Assembly (NCBI GenBank): GCA_018263585.1 | Contig: JAANWZ010000073.1 | Location: forward strand, 1-50,357 | Direction: 5' to 3' | DNA: 50,357 bases | Source: Calditrichota bacterium | GTDB lineage: Bacteria; Electryoneota; Electryoneia; Electryoneales; Electryoneaceae | The notes under the pieces: generated by a model | What the model was told of the DNA's origin: nothing | Database searches by the model: none | What the model saw: the letters and a program-made list of their open reading frames with translations, nothing else | Translations under genes and position numbers: made by a program | Shown: positions 41,998-50,068 of the stretch, piece by piece | How positions within the stretch are numbered: position 1 is the stretch's first letter | Layout: each line of letters starts with the position of its first letter

Positions 41998-43323
41998 ATG
42001 GAACGTATCGACTCGCTGCTGTATTCGATTTCGTTTTGCGCGTACCTCGCCTCGTTCGTGCTCTACATCGTGCACGTGGCGTTGAAGAAGCAGAAGCCGG
42101 GCGTGATCGCGACGATCATCGCCGGGATCGGGCTCGTTCCGCACAGCGCGGCGATCGTCGCGCGCGGGATCCAGCAGGGTCACATCCCGCTCGCGAACAT
42201 GTACGAGTACATGGGCCTGATGGCATGGATGGTGATCGCCGGGCTGATCGCATTCGTGCTCCGGTTCCGGAACACACGGATCGGCGTGTTCCTCGCCCCG
42301 ATCGCGGTGATGCTGCTCGTGACCGCGAGCCTGCTCCCGTCGGACGTGAACCGGCAACTGATGCCGGCGCTGCAATCGACATGGCTCGCGATTCATGTCT
42401 CGCTCGCGGCGCTCGGGTCGGGCGCGTTCCTGATCGCGTTCGCCGCCGCCGCGCTCGTGCTGCTCACCGCTGAAGGCGACAGCCCGCGCCGGCCGGCGAA
42501 GAAGAACGCGCCCGCGCGGAAGGCGTTCTCGTGGGCGGAGTTCGCGATCTTCTGGATCGGTGCGCCCGTGGTGACCTGGCTGGTGCTCGCTGCGGTCGGG
42601 TTGTTGCCGGAAGAGGTGCACATGGGATCGCGGCAGCCTGCCGAAGCTGCGATCACCGCGTTTACGTTGGGGCGCGGAGCGGACCATAGCCTGCTCGGTC
42701 AACCCGCGATCGGGCTCGGGATCGGGATGGTGCTCGCCGCGATCGTGTGGCCGTTTGTTCGCGTCCAGCTCAGCCCGTCGAACCGCGGGAACGGGATGCA
42801 CCAGTTCATCACGATCGTGCTCGCGCTGCTGATTTCCGCAATCATCACCGGGTTCCTGATCAAGGGCGGCACGATCCAGCTCACTCCGCGCAGCTACCTG
42901 AAGATCTTCGAGTTCTTCGGGCCGGTGCTCGTGATCTCGTGGGCGCTCGCGCCGCTCGTGCACATCTTGATCGGCGCCGGCGCGGTGTCTTGGCTGCCGA
43001 AACTGGGCGTGCAGCGGACCGTGCTGCAGGAGATCTCCTACTCGGCCGTCGCGATCGGCTACCCGCTGTACACGGTCGGCGCGCTGTTCGCGGGCGCGAT
43101 CTGGGCGGAACAGGCGTGGGGGACGTGGTGGAGCTGGGACCCGAAGGAGGTCGGCGCGCTGATCATCTGGCTGTTCTACACCGTGTTCCTGCACGCCCGC
43201 CACCAGCGGAAATGGTCCGGCGACCGCGCGGCGCTGCTGCTCGTGCTCGGGATGATGTTCGTGTTCATCAGCTTCTTCGGCAACTACTTCTTCGGCGGGC
43301 TGCACTCGTTCGAGACGACGTGA
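41998..43323 (+). CDS. ccsA: Cytochrome c biogenesis protein CcsA-like (heme handling)
   Basis: A 441-aa polytopic protein of the CcsA/CcmC/CcmF superfamily. The tryptophan-rich heme signature WGTWWSWDPKEVGALI is near residue 372, with conserved histidines in the flanking segments (AIHVSLAALG, LVHILIG, FLHARHQRK). I count about ten membrane segments. A charged loop with KKNAPARK interrupts the middle. It completes the resB-hypothetical-ccsA operon, so this organism makes c-type cytochromes, consistent with anaerobic respiration. Confidence 0.9.
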   Translation: MERIDSLLYSISFCAYLASFVLYIVHVALKKQKPGVIATIIAGIGLVPHSAAIVARGIQQGHIPLANMYEYMGLMAWMVIAGLIAFVLRFRNTRIGVFLAPIAVMLLVTASLLPSDVNRQLMPALQSTWLAIHVSLAALGSGAFLIAFAAAALVLLTAEGDSPRRPAKKNAPARKAFSWAEFAIFWIGAPVVTWLVLAAVGLLPEEVHMGSRQPAEAAITAFTLGRGADHSLLGQPAIGLGIGMVLAAIVWPFVRVQLSPSNRGNGMHQFITIVLALLISAIITGFLIKGGTIQLTPRSYLKIFEFFGPVLVISWALAPLVHILIGAGAVSWLPKLGVQRTVLQEISYSAVAIGYPLYTVGALFAGAIWAEQAWGTWWSWDPKEVGALIIWLFYTVFLHARHQRKWSGDRAALLLVLGMMFVFISFFGNYFFGGLHSFETT

Positions 43324-43370
43324 GCCGGCGGGGTGACGTGAGCGGCGCGGAGTGAACGCGACGCAGCCGC

Positions 43371-43690
43371 CTACCGCACGAGTTTGACCTTCCGTGTCGC
43401 CGCGTTCTCCGCTGTCGTCACGCGGAGGAAGTATGTCCCGCTCGCGAGAGACGATCCATCCAGCGAGATCTCGTGACGGCCCGCCGCGAAGTGTTCATCG
43501 ATCAGAGTACGGACCTCCTGGCGGAGCAGGTTGTACAGGGTCAGCCTGACATTTCCCGGTCGTTTCAGCCGGACGGTGACCGTCGCGCGCGTGTTGAACG
43601 GGTTCGGGTGCACGCTCAGCAGCTCGAACGCTTCTCTACACACAAACTGGGACTTGACTCCAGCAGTAGGCTCGGTATACACTTCATCAT
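43371..43690 (-). pseudogene. Remnant of a secreted protein with PNPF-type C-terminal sorting/FlgD-like domain
   Basis: An in-frame stretch of ~103 codons (43371-43682) matches the C-terminal domain common in FCB-group secreted proteins: HPNPFNTRATVTVRL, then LYNLLRQEVRTL, GRHEISLDGSSLASGTYFLRV and a terminal KVKLVR. Such domains normally end proteins of many hundred residues. A strong GGAGG-like site and ATGATG (43685-43690) lie just upstream but in a different frame, which soon stops. This looks like an internal deletion joining the start region to the tail. A short expressed protein from GTG 43682 cannot be excluded. Confidence 0.6.
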
Positions 43691-44371
43691 GACCTCCTCT
43701 CCCCTCAGCATGTGAACAAACAGCTCGTACTTTGCTACCCCCCTACGACAATCAAGCGTACAATAGGGTGGCTGGTTCAGTCAAAGGCCTCACGACAAGA
43801 CGTTTTGCATTATACTCTCCTAATTCGTAATCTTCAGTTTATCAGGGGATTGTCGCGCTCCCCAGCGCGTCATGAGCTGCGCTTCATATGGAAGGATGGG
43901 AAAGCTGCTCCTCATACTGCACGCCGGGTCAGATGAGCCGCGCGGGCAGGCCCGCACGGGCGACACAGCAGGGGTGGCCCGACTTGCGCGAAACACCGTG
44001 CTATGCCCATGCCTGCTGCGCAGGCATCAGACTGTTGAAGAAGCCGTGATCGTCCGTCATGCTGAACGAAGTGAAGCAGGTCCAGGTTTGTAAACGGTCG
44101 GTCCATGAGCCAACCTGCTGATAACTCGGACCTTTCCTTCACTGCGTTCAGGACATGCTTCCGCCGCCTGGGGCGGCGTCAGAATGACACTCTTTCCGCC
44201 GTCACGTGTCCGCAGCCAGTACCCGCCGCCGGAGCGGGCCGCACTTGACGAGCGTGCGCGGGCACGAGAGAGGGGGCGCGCCGGCCGCGAACCGCCTGAC
44301 CTGACAGCGCTTGACATCCCTCGCCACACCCGCGTACCATCCTCTGATTTCGCCAATCGGAGAGGGCGGTA
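43691..44371. repeat. Mostly non-coding gap with repeat elements
   Basis: 43700-43900 is AT-richer, and its short open frame shows no family pattern; it may be decayed sequence belonging to the upstream remnant. 43935-43960 has a CGCGCGGGCAGGCCCGC palindrome. 44056-44188 is a composite element (GTCATGCTGAACG to CAGAATGAC) with complementary AGGTCC/GGACCT parts. The GGAGAGGG site for the next gene is at 44358-44365. Confidence 0.6.
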
Positions 44372-45688
44372 GTGAAGAAGATTCTGAGACGGTGGGACCT
44401 GATCCTGTTCGTGCTCGCGGTCGCGGTCATCTACAGCGCCGCGTTTTTCGCCTGGGGTTATCTTGCGTCGCTGAAGGGCGTATTCCCGCAGGCGATCGTG
44501 CATGATGTCGGCGAAGCGGCGAAGGCCTACTGGAAGAAGCTGCAGATCGAGATGAAGCTGGGCGATGAGAACCGGCCGTTGCACGAGCGGAGCAACAGCT
44601 GGTATCCGCGCGGGAATGCGGCGGCCGATTCAGGGGTCGTCGCACACAAACAGGGCGCGTGTTACCCCGGCTACACGGTATATGCCGACGCCGCCTCGGC
44701 CGCGTACTTGATCGACCTCGACGGGACCGTGCTGCACACGTGGCGGAAGCCGTTCAACGACGCCTGGCCCGATCCGCCGCACATGCTGACGAGCAACGAC
44801 GAGCCGTTCGACTACTGGCACCGGGTTCATGTCTATCCGAACGGCGACCTGCTCGCGATCTATCACGTGGAGAATCTGAGCCCGTACGCCGGCGGACTGG
44901 TCCGGCTCGACAGGGATTCGAACGTGCTCTGGACGCTCGACCGCAACGCGCACCACGACCTCGATATCGCCGCCGACGGCACGATCTACGTGCTCACGCA
45001 GCACGACCTCAGCGAGGGCCCTCGCACGGAGGATTACGTGATGATGGTCGCGCCCGGGGACGGTGCGATAATCGATTCGATAAACATCGCGGATGCGATC
45101 CGCCGCTCCGACTACACCGGGATCATCCCGAGAAACCCGACGCAGGATTTTCTGCACACGAACAACCTGGAGATTCTCGACGTGCGGATCGCGGGCGAGT
45201 ACCCGATGTTCGAGGCGGGCGACATCCTGCTCTCGTTCCGCGCGCTGAGCGGAATCGCGATCCTCGACCCGGACACGCGCGCGATCACGTGGTACAAGGG
45301 AAATCTGTCCGTGTGGCAGCACGACCCCGATTTCGTCGGCGACGGGAAGATCGTCCTGTTCGACAACCTCGGCGTTCCGCTGGAAGGGCAGCGCCGGGCG
45401 AGCCGGATCGTCGAGTACGACCTGAACACGCTCGAGCTCCGGGTTCTCTACCAGGACACGACCGGTTTCTTCTCCGACGTGCGCGGCAGCCAGCAGTTGC
45501 TCGCGAACGGGAATCTGCTGATCACATCATCCGCGCAGGGGAGGGTGTTCGAGGTCGATGTGGACGGCGGCGGGATCGTGTGGGAGTTCATCACGCCGCA
45601 GCAGACGAAGCGAAGTATCGGGGTCGTGAACAGCGCGCTCCGGTTCGCTCCCGAGGACCTGCCGTTTCTCACGACCCCGGCCGGTTGA
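44372..45688 (+). CDS. Arylsulfotransferase (ASST)-family membrane-anchored beta-propeller
   Basis: A 438-aa protein starting at GTG 44372, seven bases after GGAGAGGG. An N-terminal membrane anchor (~9-31, LILFVLAVAVIYSAAFFAWGY) is followed by an outside propeller domain. Repeats typical of the ASST family are visible: GYTVYAD...AYLIDLDGTVLHTWRKPF, VHVYPNGDLLAIY, GLVRLDRDSNVLWTLD, HHDLDIAADGTIYVL, and GSQQLLANGNLLITSSAQGRVFEVD. The HHD could be the metal- or sulfuryl-accepting site. It is tail-to-tail with a PAPS-type sulfotransferase gene only 3 bp away. Substrate unknown; a surface sulfated glycan or lipid is an inference. Confidence 0.82.
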   Translation: MKKILRRWDLILFVLAVAVIYSAAFFAWGYLASLKGVFPQAIVHDVGEAAKAYWKKLQIEMKLGDENRPLHERSNSWYPRGNAAADSGVVAHKQGACYPGYTVYADAASAAYLIDLDGTVLHTWRKPFNDAWPDPPHMLTSNDEPFDYWHRVHVYPNGDLLAIYHVENLSPYAGGLVRLDRDSNVLWTLDRNAHHDLDIAADGTIYVLTQHDLSEGPRTEDYVMMVAPGDGAIIDSINIADAIRRSDYTGIIPRNPTQDFLHTNNLEILDVRIAGEYPMFEAGDILLSFRALSGIAILDPDTRAITWYKGNLSVWQHDPDFVGDGKIVLFDNLGVPLEGQRRASRIVEYDLNTLELRVLYQDTTGFFSDVRGSQQLLANGNLLITSSAQGRVFEVDVDGGGIVWEFITPQQTKRSIGVVNSALRFAPEDLPFLTTPAG

Positions 45689-45691
45689 TTC

Positions 45692-46804
45692 TCACCCGCT
45701 GAACGGGTTGATCCGGGCACGGGCGGATGCCGTCTCCTCCTCGATCGCGGCGAGCTCGTCGCCGGTAAAATCGGGCGTGTAGTAGGCGGGCGGGCTGATC
45801 CGTTCCGCGAGCCGGCGACGCTGCTCGTCGGTCACCTCCAGTCCGCAGTGTGACAAGATCCGGCGCAGCTCATCGCCGGGCGACGCGCACAGGTTGTCGT
45901 AGTGGACGACGAGCGCGCGTTCGCGCACGCCGGCGTCGTTTTCGAGCACGGACGCGACGTACTCGTACGTGATCGCCCAGCAGGCGGCGAACCCGCGCGC
46001 CTCCTCGCCGCGCTCCCACAGCTCGCGCACCCGCGCGACCGCCTCCCCGTCGCCGAAGTTGACCGGCCGCCGGTCGAGCCCGAATTCGAAGTGACCCGCG
46101 AGCTGCATGTACGAGAGCACGAGCGGGTTCGCCCGTTCACGCTCCGCGAGCAGCGCCTGCTGCTTGACCAGCGAGGCGACGTGATCCACCGGATCGCGCA
46201 CGGGGATTACAAACCGTGCACCCGGGAACAGCTCGTGGACGTACGCCAGCCGGGAGACGTTGTAGTTGCCCTTGCACAGGTAGCGCCGTCCGCCGCGCAT
46301 GTAGAGCAGCTTGCGGATGTGGTCGCGGTAGAAACGGGCGAATTCGTTGTTGAGCGTGCTGCGATCGAGCACGTTCGGCCGCGCCGGGTCGTGCACCCAG
46401 TCGAAGAAGTGCATCCACAGGATCTCTTCCATCGCCTCCGGGCTGCGCGGGGTGACGCGGATGCGGTCGGCGTGAAACCGCTCCACCGGCTCCGGCTCCG
46501 GCCGCTGCGCGCGGTCGAGGAACCAGTTCCACCAGATCGGGATCTGCAGCAGCGGGAAATCGCGGTACTGATGAGTCGCGAGCCCCGGCAGCTCCGCGAG
46601 CAGCTCGAGCAGGATCGTCGTCCCGGAGCGCGCGAGGCCGGTGATGTACACCGGCCGGTCGATCTCGATTTCCCCGATTCGGTCGCGGTGGTGCCGGGTT
46701 TCCCGGTCGCCGAGCCGGGTGAACAGCGCGCGGTGTCGTTCGGCGAACCGGCCGATCCGGTCGAGGAACTTCGAGGGTTGCAGTCTGTCGGCGGACTCCG
46801 GCAT
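45692..46804 (-). CDS. Sulfotransferase family protein
   Basis: A 370-aa cytosolic sulfotransferase-fold protein. The 5'-phosphosulfate loop YITGLARSGTT is at 53-63. The 3'-phosphate region is RFVIPVRDPVDHVASL near 200. Length and the end motif (RINPFSG) fit the Sulfotransfer_3-like group of prokaryotic enzymes using PAPS. Upstream in the same direction are two membrane-protein genes, and the ASST-type gene converges on it. Together they suggest a cell-surface sulfation set. The acceptor is unknown. Confidence 0.85.
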   Translation of the reverse strand: MPESADRLQPSKFLDRIGRFAERHRALFTRLGDRETRHHRDRIGEIEIDRPVYITGLARSGTTILLELLAELPGLATHQYRDFPLLQIPIWWNWFLDRAQRPEPEPVERFHADRIRVTPRSPEAMEEILWMHFFDWVHDPARPNVLDRSTLNNEFARFYRDHIRKLLYMRGGRRYLCKGNYNVSRLAYVHELFPGARFVIPVRDPVDHVASLVKQQALLAERERANPLVLSYMQLAGHFEFGLDRRPVNFGDGEAVARVRELWERGEEARGFAACWAITYEYVASVLENDAGVRERALVVHYDNLCASPGDELRRILSHCGLEVTDEQRRRLAERISPPAYYTPDFTGDELAAIEEETASARARINPFSG

Positions 46805-46825
46805 CGGAACTCCGGTGGTGGGCGG

Positions 46826-47584
46826 CTACTCGATCCTGAACACGAGCTTCAGCGTGAGCGTGGTGACGAATACGGCGACGACAAACCACAGCTCCCACGC
46901 GCCGAGCCATTCCGGGGAACTGTCGAACAGTCGCGTTCTCGTCAGGTCGAACCGGATCCGCTGCACCGGGGCCGCCTCGTCGATGTACCCGTTCGGGTTC
47001 GGCAGCAGCCAGTTCCAGCCCTGCCGTTTGTGGAGCACGTCGAGCGGCGCGGCGAACGGGTTTCCCGCGTAGATCGTCTCCCCGCCGGCCCGGATCTCGA
47101 GCTCGCGCGCGCGCTCCGGGCGGACGAGGAAGCGGCGATCACCGTCATTGTAGTAATGGTCTGCGGGAATGACTTCGAGCGGCACACCGTCGGGTTCGAC
47201 CATGATCGCGACCCGCTCGCCCGGCGCGGGCGGGATGAACCCGTGGTACACCGAGAGCCACACGATCACGAGCAGGATCGGGAGGCCGCCGACGAGCGTG
47301 GGCAGCAGCGTGAGGTAGAGCTGGCGCAGCGCGAGGCGGAGGTTCTGCTTCGTGAGCCGCATGTACTCCGCCCGCTCGATGTCGGGGTCCATCATCCGCT
47401 TGCGCAGCTCACGCAACCGCCGCTTCAGTTCGCGGATACGGCCCTGTTTCGAGACGAGCCTGTACAGCGCGATCGTCGCCGCGCCGGAGACGACCCCCCA
47501 GAGGATGATCCGCACGGGGAGAGAAAACGCCCCGGCGAGCAGGCCGTCCAGGGCGGAGAGTGCGTTCAGCAGCGGCGCGAGCAT
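46826..47584 (-). CDS. YidC/EMC3 (DUF106)-like membrane protein
   Basis: A 252-aa membrane protein. A first membrane segment (~20-42) is followed by a strongly basic coiled stretch (KQGRIRELKRRLRELRKRM), then residues ~85-110 with LYLTLLPTLVGGLPILLVIVWLS, an outside domain, and a last segment near the C-terminus (WFVVAVFVTTLTLKLV). The helix-basic hairpin-helix plan resembles the Oxa1/EMC3/DUF106 superfamily; this is pattern recognition, not a database match. It sits 3 bp downstream of a small membrane-protein gene and 21 bp before the sulfotransferase gene, so it may help insert or anchor proteins of this set. Confidence 0.65.
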   Translation of the reverse strand: MLAPLLNALSALDGLLAGAFSLPVRIILWGVVSGAATIALYRLVSKQGRIRELKRRLRELRKRMMDPDIERAEYMRLTKQNLRLALRQLYLTLLPTLVGGLPILLVIVWLSVYHGFIPPAPGERVAIMVEPDGVPLEVIPADHYYNDGDRRFLVRPERARELEIRAGGETIYAGNPFAAPLDVLHKRQGWNWLLPNPNGYIDEAAPVQRIRFDLTRTRLFDSSPEWLGAWELWFVVAVFVTTLTLKLVFRIE

Positions 47585-47587
47585 CGA

Positions 47588-47845
47588 TCAGCTTTTCGAG
47601 GCCTGGGTTTTCGCGTCTTCCGCGGAATTCTCCCGCGTGCGGTTCGCGGCCCGGCGCTTGCGCAGCAGGCTGCGCACCGGCCAGAGCACGACCCCGGCGA
47701 TCACCATGAACACGGCGACGATCACCGCCCAGAGCGCGCCGAGCAATGTCACGCCCGCGCCGGGCCCGACATACGCGAAACTGAGCGCGGGGACAGTGAG
47801 CAGCACGCCCGCGAGCAAGATCCCGGTGCGCAGTCGATTCCACAT
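47588..47845 (-). CDS. Small membrane protein with GPGAG motif
   Basis: An 85-aa protein from ATG 47845. It has a signal-like segment (RTGILLAGVLLTVPALSFA), the motif YVGPGAGVTLLG at the start of the second membrane segment, then WPVRSLLRKRR and a charged tail. Small proteins with AYxGPGAG followed by a single helix often occur beside sulfotransferase or phosphodiesterase genes, as far as I recall, with no known function. It is first in the run with the YidC-like and sulfotransferase genes. Confidence 0.72.
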   Translation of the reverse strand: MWNRLRTGILLAGVLLTVPALSFAYVGPGAGVTLLGALWAVIVAVFMVIAGVVLWPVRSLLRKRRAANRTRENSAEDAKTQASKS

Positions 47846-48310
47846 CGTCTCGGTCTCCTCAGCGAGAATAGAGCTACCCGCCAGCCGGAACGCCGCCGGT
47901 TGCACAATTGTAAGCAATCCGACCGGCCCTGACACCCGGCGCGCCGGCCCGATCGAGGAATGGCTCCCGGAGAACGGACGCGGTCAACCGCACGGGCGGT
48001 ACACAGGGGACGCTTGCTTGCAAGCGTCCCCATAGCCATAGACCCTCGGATCAACCGCGCGGGCGGTACACCGACGGTGGTGCACCGCGTAGATTCTTCA
48101 CTCGCGGCCGCAGACTGATGCGGGCGCGGTTCAGGATGACACATTTCCGTCGGCCGCGTTTGACGAGCAAACGCGGGCACGAGCCCCTGGCGGGTGGCCG
48201 GGCTTCAGCCTCGCGTCTCATCCCTCAGTGAACAGGGTTGCCGCTTGACTCCGCCTCCGGCGGGAGGTTCATTTTGCAGTTTCGCATCAACCCCTGTCAA
48301 GGAGTGTGCA
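47846..48310. repeat. Repeat-rich gap upstream of glnS
   Basis: No gene seen. 48006-48031 is a hairpin with arms GGGGACGCTTG/CAAGCGTCCCC (copies at 2706 and 4836). 48096-48150 is a right-end element closing with GGTTCAGGATGACAC. CGTTTGACGAGCAAACG near 48158 and a GGCTTCAGCCTCGCGTCTCAT piece at ~48200-48222 (again at 50087-50106) follow. The glnS ribosome site AAGGAG lies at 48298-48303. Confidence 0.7.
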
Positions 48311-50068
48311 ATGGCCGCGGCCAGTGAGAGAAACGTCCGCGCGGAATCGAAGCAGGCCGCCGGCGTGAATTCACCGGCGGACGCCACCCCGGACACGTCC
48401 GGCAAAGATTTCATCCGTGCCCGGATCGAAAGGGACAGAGCGGCGGGCCGTTACGGCGGGCGCGTCGAGACACGGTTCCCCCCCGAGCCGAACGGGTACC
48501 TGCACGTCGGCCACGTGAAGGCGATCGTGCTCAACTTCGGGCTCGCCGACGAGTACCGCGGCGTCACCCACCTCCGCTTCGACGACACGAACCCGCTCAC
48601 CGAGGAGACCGGCTACGTCGAGTCGATCAAGCAGGACATCCACTGGATCGGCTATGATTGGGGCGACCGCATCCACTTCGCCTCCGACTACTTTGAACGG
48701 CTCTACGACTGGGCCGTATTTCTGATCAGGAAGGGAGTCGCGTACGTCTGCCACCTGACGGAAGAGCAGATCCGCGAGTACCGGGGCACGGTGAAGCAGC
48801 CGGGCAGGCCGAGCCCGTGGCGCGACCGGCCGGTCGAGGAGAGCCTGCGCGAGTTCGAGCGGATGCGTCGCGGCGAATACGCCGACGGCGAGGCGACGCT
48901 GCGCGCGAAGATCGACATCGCCGCGCCGAACATGAAAATGCGCGACCCGTTGATGTACCGCGTCCGTCACGCCTCCCACCACAACACCGGCGATCGCTGG
49001 TGCATCTACCCGATGTACGACTGGGCGCACGGCCAGTCCGACGCGATCGAGGGGATCACGCACAGCCTGTGCACGCTCGAGTTCGAAAACAACCGCGAGC
49101 TGTACGACTGGTTCACCGAGCAGCTCGAACTGGTCGATCCGCCGAAGCAGTACGAGTTCGCCCGGCTCAACCTCAACTACACCGTGATGTCGAAGCGAAA
49201 GCTGCTCGAGATGATCCGGAACGGGATCGTCTCCGGCTGGGACGACCCGCGGCTGCCGACGATCCGCGGGATGCGGCGGCGCGGCTACACCCCGGAGGCG
49301 CTGCGCACGTTCGTCGAACGGGTCGGCGTGAGCAAGGCGAACAGCATCGTCGATGTCGGAATGCTCGAGTGGGCGATCCGCGAGGATCTCAATTACCGCG
49401 CGCCGCGGCGAATGGCCGTGCTCGACCCGCTCAAGGTCACGATCACCAACTACCCGGAAGGCGAGAGCGAGCTGCTGGACGCGGTGAACAACCCGGAGGA
49501 CGAGTCGGCCGGCACGCGCGAAGTGCCGTTCTCGCGCGAGCTGTTCATCGAGCGCGCCGATTTCATGGAGGACCCGCCGCGCAAGTTCTACCGGCTCGCC
49601 CCGGGGCGCGAAGTGCGCCTCCGCTACGCCTATTTCCTCACCTGCGACGAGGTTGTGAAGAACGAGGCCGGGGAGATCGCCGAGCTGCGCTGCACGTACG
49701 ACCCGGCGACCCGCGGCGGGGACGCTCCGGACGGACGCAAACCGAAGGCGACGCTGCACTGGGTGTCAGCCGCGCACGCGATCTCCGGCGAGGTCCGTCT
49801 CTACGACCGCCTGTTCCAGGTGGAAAACCCGCTCGCCGCGCGATACAGGGATGACTTCATGCAGACCCTGAACCCCGACTCCCTGCAGGTGCTGCGGGAC
49901 GCCCGGCTCGAGCCGTCGCTCGCCGAGATGGAGCCGGGCGAGATCTGCCAGTTCGAACGCAAAGGGTATTTCTGCATGGACCCGGACACGGAACCGGACG
50001 CACCCGTGTTCAACCGCACCGTCACGCTGCGCGACACGTGGGCAAGAATTCAGAAAAAGCGGAAGTAG
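48311..50068 (+). CDS. glnS: Glutaminyl-tRNA synthetase
   Basis: A 585-aa class Ic aminoacyl-tRNA synthetase charging tRNA-Gln. The start is ATG 48311 with AAGGAG seven bases upstream. FPPEPNGYLHVGHVKA holds the HIGH-type motif at 65-68, and VMSKRK is the KMSKS counterpart. RFDDTNP, YPMYDWAHGQSDAIEGITHS and the two C-terminal beta-barrels (anticodon binding) follow; the end is complete. A ~30-residue polar N-terminal extension (Ala/Ser/Asp-rich) precedes the catalytic core. Presence of GlnRS rather than only GatCAB is common in proteobacteria and some FCB lineages. Confidence 0.97.
   Translation: MAAASERNVRAESKQAAGVNSPADATPDTSGKDFIRARIERDRAAGRYGGRVETRFPPEPNGYLHVGHVKAIVLNFGLADEYRGVTHLRFDDTNPLTEETGYVESIKQDIHWIGYDWGDRIHFASDYFERLYDWAVFLIRKGVAYVCHLTEEQIREYRGTVKQPGRPSPWRDRPVEESLREFERMRRGEYADGEATLRAKIDIAAPNMKMRDPLMYRVRHASHHNTGDRWCIYPMYDWAHGQSDAIEGITHSLCTLEFENNRELYDWFTEQLELVDPPKQYEFARLNLNYTVMSKRKLLEMIRNGIVSGWDDPRLPTIRGMRRRGYTPEALRTFVERVGVSKANSIVDVGMLEWAIREDLNYRAPRRMAVLDPLKVTITNYPEGESELLDAVNNPEDESAGTREVPFSRELFIERADFMEDPPRKFYRLAPGREVRLRYAYFLTCDEVVKNEAGEIAELRCTYDPATRGGDAPDGRKPKATLHWVSAAHAISGEVRLYDRLFQVENPLAARYRDDFMQTLNPDSLQVLRDARLEPSLAEMEPGEICQFERKGYFCMDPDTEPDAPVFNRTVTLRDTWARIQKKRK

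Noticed and set aside
43713-43936. Short plus-strand frame in the AT-richer gap after the sorting-domain remnant
   Set aside because: No ribosome site, no domain pattern, and it runs into repeat sequence.
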